Below are positions 10,617 to 20,535 of a stretch of DNA of 64,000 nt, one piece after another. Below the pieces are notes generated by a model that saw only the letters and a program-made list of their open reading frames with translations, was not told the DNA's origin and ran no database searches. A program made the translations under genes and the position numbers. The stretch comes from Saussurea involucrata. Taxonomy: Eukaryota > Streptophyta > Magnoliopsida > Asterales > Asteraceae. The stretch spans positions 17,411,001 to 17,475,000 of the forward strand of contig CM066322.1 of assembly GCA_033807775.1 (NCBI GenBank), written 5' to 3'. Numbering within the stretch: the first letter of the stretch is position 1; every line of letters begins with the position of its first letter.

Positions 10617-10896
10617 TTATGAACAAATATATTATTAATCACACTAAATAAAAAATACTGTCAAATTTAATTATATCTTGAAGATTCTATCATTCAATAA
10701 ACAAATTCTGTGCCGTAGTGGGTCAAAGGAAAAAGTGCGTGACTGAGTTGCTTTTGCGGGACGCAATTCTTGTTTACGTGTATGATGACGTCATCATCAC
10801 TGTGAATGTCCTGCTGTAAATCTCTGTAGCCGTTTCTGCCAACACTTGAAAATCAAAGGGGCTAAAGTAAAACTACAAGAAGAGGTAGTTCATATA
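10617..10896. repeat. segmental duplication, copy 1 left part
   Basis: From about 10690 the sequence (GAGTTGCTTTTGCGGGACGCAAT ... TTTCTGCCAACACTTGAAAA) matches 25660-25850. The match is cut by MULE-2 and resumes at 18751. No gene is seen. Confidence 0.75.
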
Positions 10897-10905
10897 TTTT
10901 TTATT

Positions 10906-11022
10906 GGGAAATTAATTAAAATACCCTAAGTCAAACCAAGTGTTACCAAAATACCCAAAATCTCTCCCAGTTTGCAAAAATACCCCTTTTTTCCGCGATG
11001 GGAGCCCGCGATCGCGGGCCAG
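10906..11022 (+). repeat. left TIR of MULE-2
   Basis: Matches the reverse complement of 18624-18741, including the AAATCTCTCCCAGTTT block and the inner palindrome GCCCGCGATCGCGGGC at 11004-11019. Confidence 0.88.
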
Positions 11023-11195
11023 GGACCATTTCTGACACTTTTTTAAACTTGCAGGGACCATTTTTGAAAAATGGAATCCCGCGATCGTGGGCTCATCCCA
11101 CGATGGGTTACTTTTTGTGACTTTTCAATTGCAAGGGACCATTTTTGAAAAATTCCAGGGACCATTTATGAAAAATTGAACCGCGATCGCGTAGA
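11004..11195. promoter_or_regulatory. left subterminal palindromes (GCGATCGC core)
   Basis: Copies of a GC-rich palindrome with core GCGATCGC lie near 11004-11019 (perfect), 11088-11103 (one change) and 11180-11192. They are spaced by GGGACCATTT repeats. The background is AT-rich. Subterminal repeats are often transposase-binding sites; that role is inferred. Confidence 0.5.
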
Positions 11196-11654
11196 ATCCC
11201 ACTGTTCACCCCCCGCTTTCTTTCAATTTGATGAATTTAAAATAAAATGTTACACTTTCAACCCCTATACTTATTTACTAAATTTACTTTATACCTTTTA
11301 ATTTCATTATTTTAATTTTACATTTAACACATATAATCGTTTATTAACTAAAATACGTTAAAAAAATACGTTTTAATTTTAACAAATTACACCATTATAA
11401 TCGTCTCTTCGATACGTTCGAAATGAGCCCAATCTTGAATTTTTTTGGATTTATATATTTTAATATATATCATATACAGTTATACACTACATAAAAAAAT
11501 ATTTTTTATATTTAAAATTCATACTCTTATAGTTAATTATTTAATTTATGGTACATCTCTTATTTTTTTTTTCAATTTTGTTTTACACTCCTATCGCATT
11601 AACATAATAATCATATATTAACTAATTCATTAAATCGTTTTAAATTATTATTAT

Positions 11655-11885
11655 TTGAATGTGTTTATAGATATCGTGAATGGCAATAGGAGAAGGTTTC
11701 ACGAGAAGAATATTAAATGGGGTTTTGACAAGTTGGTATCACTGGACTCATTTAATGACATTGTGAAAATGGGTATTTGGCGAATGATGATTCATGTGTG
11801 TTTGGAGCTGAAGTATTTGCAGTTACAGAGTATTGCAAATCATCTTCCCAACCGAAACGGATACAGTGCATGTAAACAAAAAAAT
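11655..11885 (+). pseudogene. captured MATH (TRAF-homology) domain fragment
   Basis: One frame gives NGNRRRFHEKNIKWGFDKLV and then SLDSFND. After a frameshift near 11770, another frame gives YLANDDSCVFGAEVFAV. Together these match the WGF-D, L-FND, GYL-NDSCVFGAEVFV pattern of plant MATH domains (E3-adaptor and related proteins). The fragment has no start and is shifted, and a stop follows near 11873. It lies inside MULE-2 on the opposite strand to the other genes, so it is best read as a gene piece captured by the transposon. The 3' end runs up against the coiled-coil ORF. Confidence 0.7.
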
Positions 11886-11888
11886 CTA

Positions 11889-12461
11889 TTACTGGAAGGC
11901 GTCCTGGAGTCCTGTGATCAAGTTAACCTTTTCCTTGATCACGTCCTCCATTCCCATGTAGTCCGATTCGAGTTCTTCTAGTTCCTCTTCAGCTTCCTTA
12001 ATCTCTCGTTGCAGCTGTCGAACGTGAGCCCTAGTCATGGCCAGTTCTCGTTTCTTCTCCGCTATATACTCCATTTTCCCCTGCTGAATCCCCCTGTTAT
12101 GGTTCCACATACCCTTTACCTTTTCGATATCGGCGTTCGCCTCATCAATGGCTTTTTGCACTGCGGGAGTAATTCGTTGACTTTGTCGAAGACCCGTCGG
12201 CATAAAATCATACATTGGTGGGGTTCTCATGCCATTATCGAAGTAGTAATTGTCGGATGCCATCTCCCAGTCTGCTTCCTCCTCAGGCGTGAATGGAAAA
12301 TCGGCTGCAGTTCGCCCACAGTTTGTCCACTCCTCGTCTGTTTCCGGTACCTTCCAGGTACTCCGACGAGCTCCGTCGTTCAGTGGTTGGTAGGCTCCCG
12401 AACGTGAAGTTCCAGCCACATTCGCCGACCTGTTCCCCCTTGATCTTGAACCTCCATCCAT
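11889..12461 (-). CDS. coiled-coil protein of MULE-2, function unknown
   Basis: A 190-residue uninterrupted ORF beginning MDGGSRSRGNRS. The first 45 residues are basic and disordered. Residues of about 46-100 are acidic and aromatic-rich (ETDEEWTNCGRT, EEEADWEMASDNYYF). From about 110 to the end there is a strong heptad-like charged helix (REIKEAEEELEELES) ending VNLITGLQDAFQ. I recognise no family. It follows the Ulp1 gene on the same strand, about 800 bp downstream, with its own start, and ends beside the captured MATH fragment. An intact ORF in an element full of repeats suggests recent activity or selection. A role as accessory protein, perhaps partner or substrate of the Ulp1-like protease, is speculation. 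Confidence 0.65.
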   Translation of the reverse strand: MDGGSRSRGNRSANVAGTSRSGAYQPLNDGARRSTWKVPETDEEWTNCGRTAADFPFTPEEEADWEMASDNYYFDNGMRTPPMYDFMPTGLRQSQRITPAVQKAIDEANADIEKVKGMWNHNRGIQQGKMEYIAEKKRELAMTRAHVRQLQREIKEAEEELEELESDYMGMEDVIKEKVNLITGLQDAFQ

Positions 12462-12584
12462 TGTGTTAAAAAAAGGGAGAGTGTGTTTGTATAAAAGATA
12501 GATAGGAAGTTGTGAATTACTACTTCATCATGCCATCTACTTATAGCCGTGAAAATGTATGTTCTTCATCAGATATGGTCAAAG

Positions 12585-12700
12585 ATTTCGTCTGAAAAAG
12601 TTGCCTGCATGATTCGTCTGAATAGTTCACTGCAAGATTCGTTTGAAAAGAGCCTGTAAGATTCCACTGAAAAAGTAACTGCAATATTCGTCTGCTCTTG
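12585..12700. repeat. imperfect tandem repeats, unit of about 30 bp
   Basis: Four diverged copies of a unit like GATTCGTCTGAAAAAGTTGC lie just upstream of the coiled-coil ORF start. They could be part of its promoter region, but I see no clear TATA arrangement. Confidence 0.5.
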
Positions 12701-13257
12701 AATAAAGGTCTTTCATTAGGCAGAAAATTAGTCTTTAAGTAGTCAAACATAGCTAATTAATGAGAATTTAGATCAGATTTATATGGTACTATCAAATGCA
12801 AGTTTCTATAATATAGATATTGTTCTACATTACATGATACCAATTTTTGCATCATATGAATCACTTCCAGACAACAAGAACCAATACCCCAATAATCAAG
12901 AAATAAATGCTTGTTCATCCAATAATCTATGTATTAGGATTATCGCAAGTTTCATAAACCTACTTACTAGGTGTTGGAAATATGGGTTTTACTAAACTTT
13001 GGACGCATTTAAATTTTATATATATGTGTTATATATAACTAACTTTTAGTAGGTTTATGTTCTCCTATATGAGAGCTTCGAAATGATATATAATGCGTCC
13101 AAAATGGAGTATGTGTGAAAGAGATATCGATACTCAAAGTTGAGTAAATGGATGAAATTAGCAAAAACCAAATGAAGTAAACGGTAACTGTATCACAATA
13201 CTTTAACAAAATAAGTTAATACTAAAAATAACAATTATTTAATGTTACATAAACAAC

Positions 13258-16200
13258 CTAACTACTTAGACAATGCGCATAAATTGACTCTGCCATATGT
13301 CGGCGGAAATCCATTGCCTCATCGTCGGTTTCGTTAGGGGGTACCCATATCTCCTCGTTATTTATCAACTTTTGGACATTACGACATACCCATACACCGC
13401 AATCCGCATATAACCCGGTCTGCTGGGGTACTTGGCCGGCCATCTTTGTGCGAAAGATACTTGACATTTCGCGACGTCTATGATCCCCTATCAATGAAAA
13501 GAACGTATATAGTTTTGCTTTAAACGATTGCATCTGCTCTGTCAATTGTTGTTTGCAGAGACCGTCCTTTTCGCTGTCATATAGGGTCATGACCATAGTG
13601 TCAAGTTCAAACACTCCAAGCAGCCAATGTCTGGGATGCAAGCATATGGGGATGTACACCTGAAATATTACAACATATGTCATATATGTTATTAAATAAA
13701 ATAACAGTAAAACGATTTACATACCCTATCGAGGAGAGTCCAAGAGGTCCCTTCCGAGCCATTGCATATTTCGACCACGGAGGCGGGACCTTGATGGTCC
13801 ATCAGTATACACTGAAAGAACATAGTGTGCATGATGGTCCACCTCGTGTCTACGCCACGATGTTTTTGCAACAGGCTAACCCAAGAATCGACGTGCTATG
13901 CATAAAAAATAGATGGTTAGACATGTAATATAAATATATTTGATTATATATGACTATAATTTAACTTCATACTAACCGTATCGTCTTAGTCAGAGTTCAC
14001 AGGGTCATCCGCAAGCAATGTTTCAAAAAACGAGGGGTTGATTTCTAAGCCCCCGTAAGGGGTGAATGTCAAGTTGGGGAGGCGACCAGTCCGGCACATC
14101 CTCATTATTTCTGATGCCGGGTGAGGCTCCGGTGAAGGCACCTTTCCCTTTTTCTTTCCTCCCTTCTTTCCCCCCGCTTTCTTTGCTTGTTTTTTAGCGG
14201 CCGGTGGTGTCGTAGATCCTTGTTGGCCAAACGGGTAACGAAACCATTGTGAAATTGATTGCGACCGCTTTTGAGGGAGCGGGGTCACCTGTGGTGGTGG
14301 ATCTACAACATCCATCGAGTCATCGTCAGGCTCCGAGAAGTGCTCCGAGAAGTGATCCTGGATAATAGGAGACCCCGTCTGAAAATTACGTTACTCAATG
14401 TTTTAAGTACAATTTAGGAAATGTTCACAATTAAACCAAAACTACCAAAATAACTTACAGTATGCATTTCCGGCCTGTAATAGTCATCGGCCGAACCGCC
14501 AAAGATGTTTGTGATTGCTGTGGTAGCGAACGACGGCATGTGCTGTGCCCCCGACATCCCGGCCTGCGTGACATTGATCATTAAAATAGTTACAAAATTA
14601 GGATTATCGATATATAACTATAATGGTTACTCAATGTCACTAACACTCTCCGGGATAGTCGAATATGATGTGGTGGCGAACGGCGGCGGCATCTGCGAGG
14701 TGTATGCCCCCGACATCCCGGCCTGCGTGACATTGATCATTAAAATAGTTACAAAATTAGGAACAAACATATAATTATAATGGTTACTCAGTGTCACTTA
14801 CACTCTCCGGGATAGTAGAATAGGATGTGGTGGCGAACGGCGTTTCCGACATCCCGGCCTGCGTGACATTGATCATTATAAGAGTTACAAACTTAGGAAC
14901 AAACATATAACTATAATGGTTACTCAATGTCACTTACATTTTCATGGAATGACGGATGGGATGTGGTGGCAAACGTCGCATGTGCCCCCTGTCCGAACGG
15001 AGCGGGGATCGGTGTCGTACTCGACAGCTAAAACAAATTTAGAACGTAATATTAATATACAAACTAAATAAACGTGGCCAACAAATTAAGTTAAACACTA
15101 ACATTGACAGCGCTAAACTGTCTGTAGACTTCCTCCAGATAGTGTACACGTGTCTCTAGCGGCCCGTGGACGTAGTCCCACAGGACTTCATGTGAGACAC
15201 GTTGTGGCTCGTAGGAAGGGGCCGCCTGATATGGATTGTAGGAGGAGGAAGGGGGCGCCTGGTAGGAGGAGGAACGTGGCGGCTGGTAGGAGGAGGAACG
15301 GGGCGGCTGGTATCCACCGGAAGGGGGCCTGTCGTCGTCTTCCTCATCTTCGGAAGTAGGGGGACGTCGAGCGCTTTCCGCCTCTGCGTCAATAAAGGCC
15401 ACGCTGTCTCTGTACCAATTTGTGCCCATCTCGTCGACAGTAGGCACAAGGCGATCGGCGGGCAAGAGTGGCTGCTAAATATATGATAAAACATAAAAGA
15501 AATTAATAAGCGGGACTAACGTATGCAAATTGTAAACATAGTAAAAGAACTTACATTTCTAGACGCTTTGAAGAACTCAATCCAAAGCGACCTACTTAGG
15601 GTAACACGCTTGTCCCAACGGGTTCCCCTAAGTACTCGATCGTCGCGCTTGACGAAATATCGGATTGATGCGGGAAACATCTCCAAGATCCATATCTGGA
15701 ATTAGACAAGAAGAGCAAGTACGTAAAAAGAAAAGCCAAACAGTTTGTATGTATTATTAACAATTGTTATACTACGTATCTAACCTTGAAGGCGTATGTA
15801 AAACCACAAAGATTCATCTTTGCATGTCGATCGGCGCGTCTGCCTATGGCTCGGTGCAGATTAGAGTAGCAATGTGTCCAGATATGGCTACCCCACGGGT
15901 AGCTGTTAAACAGCTCAAGGTCCTCGACGGCCCTAAGGATCGTCGATGAAGCATGCTGGCTATACTCACGGCCCAGGAAGCCCATATCCACGATCACCAC
16001 CAAGCATACACAGACAGCATCGTCGTCGGTTAGGGCACTAAGGCCCTCTTTCATCTTTTCCCGGGCTGCCTTCAGCTTCAAACGAGATGCTGAAATGCCG
16101 AAAACCCTAGGAACAAAGGAGCAATCTTCTAAGGGAGGAAGGGGGGAGCCTCTCCAAAACGTAGTCCTGTAATTAGACAGAACTCCCGACGCCCAAAATG

Positions 16201-16456
16201 CAATTGAGAGCCGAAGAAATCAAAATGCATCTCCTCCGGCTCAGCGTTGGCGTCCTCGACCTCCAACTGTAGAAACATGTGTACTAGCGTAGGGTCGCCA
16301 CCAGAGTAAGACACATCCATCCATGGACCGAACGGTGTCCCTCTATAGATGGTCTCAAGGGTATCCGCGCGATCACCTAATCCCCTAAACAGCGCTCCTA
16401 ATTCCTCGATGTATGAAACTTTGCACCTCAGCGTCAAGTCGATGTTAAAGAAATCC
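13258..16456 (-). CDS. multi-exon DUF1985 / Ulp1-like cysteine protease gene, probably damaged
   Basis: Exons read on the minus strand: about 16456-16080 plus 16081-15785 (DUF1985: HFGRREFCLITGLRFGE, later NSYPWGSHIW), 15699-15554 (IWILEMFPASIRYFVKR), 15475-15104 (Ser/Pro/Tyr repeats), several short repeated exons at 15030-14466, 14378-13986 (Lys-rich basic stretch), about 13902-13728, and a last exon 13660-13258. The last exon has the C48 protease core: HWLLGVF (His), LYDSEKD (Asp), and QQTGLYADCGVWVC (oxyanion Gln, catalytic Cys). Exon borders have GT/AG. The family removes SUMO/ubiquitin-like tags; in MULEs its role is unknown. Two faults show: a frameshift at the C-run near 16140 and an in-frame stop near 13988. 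The first exon opens at an acceptor (CTATGTAG), so a 5' exon is missing or not found. Confidence 0.78.
14465..15030 (-). repeat. tandemly duplicated exon-intron units
   Basis: At least three full copies, and a fourth diverged one, of a unit with spacings of 159 and 136 bp. Each unit is an exon coding AGMSG/E...FATTSYSTIPES plus its intron, with CAG acceptors and GTAAGT or GTTAGT donors. Extra copies keep the frame, so they lengthen a low-complexity linker between DUF1985 and the protease. Confidence 0.75.
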
Positions 16457-16483
16457 TTCTACATAGTCATTCACAGATGTTAT

Positions 16484-17030
16484 AGTTAGTGTTATATATA
16501 GATGCTGCAGTTTATTTTATTTTATATAGATGTTGCGGTTTATTTTATTTCAACGTATCATATTGTTATATATAGATAAAGTGCGGTGTTAATTTATTTC
16601 AACGTATAATAGTGTTATATATAGATAAAGTGCGGTTTATTTTATTTCAACGTATCATATTGTTATATATAGATAAAGTGCGGTTGTATTTTATTTCAAC
16701 GTATAATAGTGTTATACATAGATAAAGTGCGGTTGTATTTTATTTCAACGTATAATAGTGTTATATATAGATAAAGTGCGGTTTACTTTATTTCAACGTA
16801 TAATAGTGTAATATATAGATAAAGTGCGGTTTAATTTATTTCAACGTATAATAGTGTTATATAAAGATAAAGTGCGGTTGTATTTTATTTCAACGTATAA
16901 TAGTGTTATACATAGATAAAGTGCGGTTTATTTTATTTCAACGTATAATAGTGTTATATATAGATAAAGTGCGGTTTATTTTATTTCAACGTATCATATT
17001 GTTATATAGAGATAAAGTGCGGTTTAGGGA
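16484..17030. repeat. 48-49 bp tandem repeat array
   Basis: About eleven copies of a unit containing GATAAAGTGCGG and TTTCAACGTATAATAGTG, spaced 48 or 49 bp. It lies directly upstream (minus-strand sense) of the DUF1985 exon, where a promoter or first exon would be expected. Confidence 0.88.
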
Positions 17031-17140
17031 CCCTAGTTGTCATTCTTAAAAGTTTAGGACCTAATTGGCATTCTTAAAAGTTTAGGGACCTAAGTTGTCA
17101 TTCTTAAAACCGTAGGGACCTAAGTTGTCATTCTTAACAT
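17031..17140. repeat. short tandem repeats GGGACCTAAGTTGTCATTC
   Basis: Four copies of a unit of about 28-33 bp that includes CTAAGTTGTCATTCTTAA. It links the 48-bp array to the AT-rich inverted repeats. Confidence 0.75.
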
Positions 17141-18115
17141 TTTTTTTTATAAAAAACACATATTTAACAAATTTTTTTATAAAATGTGTTTTTTTATAAA
17201 AAAATGTTAAGAGTGTGTTTTTATAAAAAAATTGTTATAGTTTTATGGTTTTATGTTTGAATGTGATATTTGTATGTTATAATGTGTATGTTGTTATAGT
17301 GTGTTTTTTCATATAAAAATTGTTAAAAATGTGTTTTTTTATAAAAACACACCCTTAACAATTTTTTTATAAAAACACATTCTTAAACATTTTTTATAAA
17401 AAACATTTTTTATAAAAAATTGTTAAGGGTGTGTTTTTATAAAAAAATTGTTAAGAGTGTGTTTTTATAAAAAAAAACATTGTTAACAATTTTTTTTATA
17501 AAAACACACTCTTAACAATTTTTTTATAAAAAAACACTCTTAACAATTTTTATATGAAAAAACACACTATAACAACATACACATTATAACATACAAATAT
17601 CACATTCAAACATAAAACCATAAAACTATAAATTTTTTTATATAAAAACACACTCTTAACAATTTTTTATAAAAAAAACACATTTTTAACATTTTTTTAT
17701 AAAAACTGTTTTTATAAAAAAAATTAACAATTTTTTTATAAAAAAACACATTATAAAAACCATAAAACTATAACAATTTTTTATAAAAACACACTATTAA
17801 ACATTTTTTATAAAAAAACTGTTTTTATAAAAAATTGTTAAGGGTGTGTTTTTATAAAAAAATTGTTAAGAGTGTGTTTTTATAAAAAAAAACACATTGT
17901 TAACAATTTTTTTATAAAAACACACTCTTAACAATTTTTTTATAAAAAAACACTCTTAACAATTTTTATATGAAAAAACACACTATAACAACATACACAT
18001 TATAACATACAAATATCACATTCAAACATAAAACCATACATATCATGTTAAACATAGAACATATTCAAACATAAGTTATAAACACTATAACAACCTACAA
18101 ATCATATATCTTAAC
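17140..18115. repeat. AT-rich inverted and direct repeats (hairpin-prone)
   Basis: A block around 17235-17320 (TTTATGGTTTTATGTTTGAA ... TTGTTATAGTGTG) recurs in inverted orientation near 17545-17630 and again near 17965-18040. The segments 17405-17630 and 17835-18045 are direct copies. Almost every unit is a variant of TTGTTAAGAGTGTGTTTTTA and its complement. Transcripts through here would fold into long hairpins. Confidence 0.8.
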
Positions 18116-18414
18116 TTAAAATAACATACAAAAAATAACAAATAACATAAGGAAAACATACCAAAGAGGTAATACGAGACATCTTCACAAAACCCGAACG
18201 CGTATTCCACACGACAAAATTGAGAGAGTGTGAGAAAATTGAGAGAGTTTGATTAAAAATTGAGAGAGTGATTAAAAAAATTGAGAGTGGAGAGTGGCCG
18301 TGTCTTGGTCCCCCCCCCCCCCTTATATAGTGCGGCCGAAGAAACAATGGGATTAGGGTTTAGGTTCGTCAAAGGGATTTTAGGGTTAACCCTGTGCCGA
18401 CACGTGGCACAGGA

Positions 18415-18644
18415 GCCCGCGATCGCGGGAGGTCAACGAAAGTCAATCGCGGGCAGGGACCAAAAATGCACACGCGGGGATTCTTGAGGGGGGAAAGCTG
18501 TACCGCGGGTATTCTTGAGGGACCAACGCGGGCAAAGTGGGCAAACTTTGGTGACACGTGTAGCCCGCGATCGCGGGGGTCAATGAGTCAATCGCGGGCA
18601 GGGACCAAAACTGCACACGCGGCCTGGAGCCCGCGATCGCGGGC
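18415..18644. promoter_or_regulatory. right subterminal palindromes (GCGATCGC core)
   Basis: The palindrome recurs at 18415-18430, 18563-18578 and 18629-18644, mixed with AATCGCGGGCAGGGACCAAA repeats. It mirrors the cluster at the left end, which supports a role in end recognition (inference). Confidence 0.5.
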
Positions 18645-18741
18645 TCCATCGCGGATTTTTTGGGTACTTTTGTAAACTGGGAGAGATTTTGGGTATTTTG
18701 GTAAGAGATGGTCAAACTTAAGGTATTTTAATTAATTTCCC
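18624..18741 (-). repeat. right TIR of MULE-2
   Basis: Inverted partner of 10906-11022, with the same palindrome at 18629-18644. Confidence 0.88.
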
Positions 18742-18750
18742 TTTTTTATT

Positions 18751-18966
18751 TACCCCCTGCAATTTCCAATTGTTTTTATAAATGCCTATATAGATTAGTG
18801 TAATCGTTAATATAGTTCCCTGACAATGTATATTTGTTATAAAGAAGTTAATTGTAATATAAGTCCACGAGCTATACATTTAACACTCCACTCGTGTATT
18901 ACATAAAAAATAAAAGGTTCACAATATTCGATCATGGCACAAAATAATCAAAAAGTAATTATAGCC
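18751..18966. repeat. segmental duplication, copy 1 right part
   Basis: TACCCCCTGCAATTTCCAAT onward, including CATTTAACACTCCACTCGTG and GGTTCACAATATTCGATCA, matches 25855-26030. It continues the match interrupted by MULE-2. Confidence 0.82.
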
Positions 18967-19939
18967 AACACATGAATTATTTTTTGAATTTTGTAATTCA
19001 GGATTTTTTATTTTTGCTAAATTTGAGATTTATAATTAGATTTTAGTTAAACGCATACTTTTGTTTATATGAGTAATAAATGTTCATGATTTATTTTTGC
19101 CTAATTATTAATTAGACTTGGGAATTAGAATTACAAGAAACTCAAATGTAATCTTACATTTTCATCAGATCCACATTTTTATCAATCATCAACCACTTTG
19201 TGTGCATTTCCTCCATAATCCATACAAGGATGTTGTGGTATTGTATGCTAAGAATAACACGAGACAACTCGCGAGTTACAACTACTCAAGAGTCGAGACA
19301 GACTCGGTCAAAATCGTCAACGCTCGACTTAAGTAGGCTTAGCCTTAACTCGAGATCGACTCGACATCCTAGCGAGTCGAGTTACTCGACTCAAAAAATC
19401 ACGAGATACTCGATTTTCGTATATACAATTCGTTTTATAATATAATGTAAAATTTTACTAATAAACTGACCAATAAAAATACAGTGTCGTATATTTTTAG
19501 ATATATGAATAAAACTGTACATTTTTTAACTATAAAAAGTAATTGATTATTTATTATTATTATTATTAAAATCCTACAAATGACTTAAAAACTATAAGCG
19601 TGTTGATGAACTTGTCCCACATTAGAAATATAAAGTAAAGGAAGGGTGAAGATGTGTTATAAAAAAGAGAAAGATGAATGAAATTTGTAACTTTTCTTCA
19701 TGCTTACTAATTTGAGGCGCAACCTTTGAGTTTTATAAAGTTTAAAAGATTACCTTTAAATTTTATATTTTACGTGAAGACCCTAAAATCTCATATAAAT
19801 TTCAGTGGGTGAGCTTGGCTCAAAGAAAAGCACCTCTTTCCATCATAAATAACCCGTCATCGCCTACTTCTTCTAATCCTATCGGTCAACAACCTATGCT
19901 TAAGCAAAAATGCCGTAAAGCATGCAAATGGCTTGCCAG
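18967..19939. other. intergenic, includes a CGAG/CTCG-rich block
   Basis: No gene is seen. At 19258-19400 the sequence is dense in CGAG and CTCG (for example AACTCGCGAGTTACAACTAC). A similar dense block lies at 20375-20535. They may be ends of a decayed element, but I could not align convincing TIRs or a target duplication. Confidence 0.4.
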
Positions 19940-20207
19940 TAGAGATGGCCAAATTGGGTATGGCCGGCCCGGGACCGGTTGTTTATAGGACTAGATTTTC
20001 AAAAAAAAATGTTTTATAAAATTTTCAAGTTTGTTATGTGTTTTTTCAAGATTTTATTTTCTTAAATGTATTATTTAAAGTGTGTTTCAATGTTAAAGTT
20101 CAAAAATCTTAATTATAAAAATCATGTATACCATTTTGTGTAAAAGAGAGTTAAAATTTTATTTTTAAAAGCGGGCCAGGCCCGAGACCAATTTTTGACC
20201 ATCTCTA
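19940..20207. mobile_element. hAT-like MITE
   Basis: 268 bp with inverted ends TAGAGATGGCCAAATTGG and, inverted, TAGAGATGGTCAAAAATTGG, followed inward by GGCCCGGGAC-type and GGGCCAGGCCCGAG-type inverted stretches. Candidate 8-bp duplications (CTTGCCAG / CATACCAC) match at 5 of 8 positions, so the insertion would be old. TAGAGATGG ends with 8-bp targets fit hAT. Confidence 0.7.
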
Positions 20208-20374
20208 CATACCACTGTTGCATAACAGAGAATGCTTCTCCATAGAGGAGCAAGAGCAATCGTTCTTTTATGCTCCCCACTTAAGGAGGGGGAGCACCGA
20301 AAAGAACATATGAACCCATCTCAAATCAAACCCAAAGCACCCCTCCTCTCCTGTTCATAATAACTTTAAAGTGT

Positions 20375-20535
20375 ATTCAAGAGGTTCGAGCTTCAAACAT
20401 GTTCAAGCTCGAGTTCATAAATATTGTTATCGGGTCGAGTTTAGTTTTAACTACTCGCGAGTTTTCGAGTCGATTTCGAGCTTGAGAATAACTATCAAGT
20501 TCAAGTCGAGTATACCAATGCTCGACTCGCATCAT
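20375..20535. repeat. CGAG/CTCG-rich block
   Basis: Dense in GCTCGAG, GTCGAGT and CTCGCGAG, resembling 19258-19400. Origin unknown. Confidence 0.4.

Larger units (their letters stand above)
10906..18741. mobile_element. MULE-2, Mutator-like element carrying DUF1985/Ulp1 cargo
   Basis: The ends are inverted repeats of about 115 bp beginning GGGAAATTAATTAAAATACC, flanked by a perfect 9-bp duplication TTTTTTATT (10897-10905 and 18742-18750). The paralogous segment at about 25845-25860 runs straight through without the insert, giving an independent empty site. The 7,836-bp interior holds, on the minus strand, a DUF1985-Ulp1 gene and a coiled-coil ORF. On the plus strand it holds a MATH-domain fragment. 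There are also large tandem and inverted repeats. No mudrA-like transposase is visible. Ulp1-bearing MULEs are known in plants (KAONASHI in Arabidopsis, CUMULE in melon); this is a member or relative without its own transposase. Confidence 0.9.

Noticed and set aside
15150..15486. Gly/Arg-rich plus-strand frames
   Set aside because: Antisense shadows of the Ser/Pro/Tyr repeat exon of the DUF1985-Ulp1 gene.
16484..17030. Regularly spaced 48-bp repeats resembling a CRISPR array
   Set aside because: The whole unit is repeated with no unique spacers, inside a plant transposon.
19258..20535. A possible 1.3-kb TIR element between the two CGAG/CTCG-rich blocks
   Set aside because: The blocks share composition and short motifs, but I could not align true inverted ends or find a duplication.
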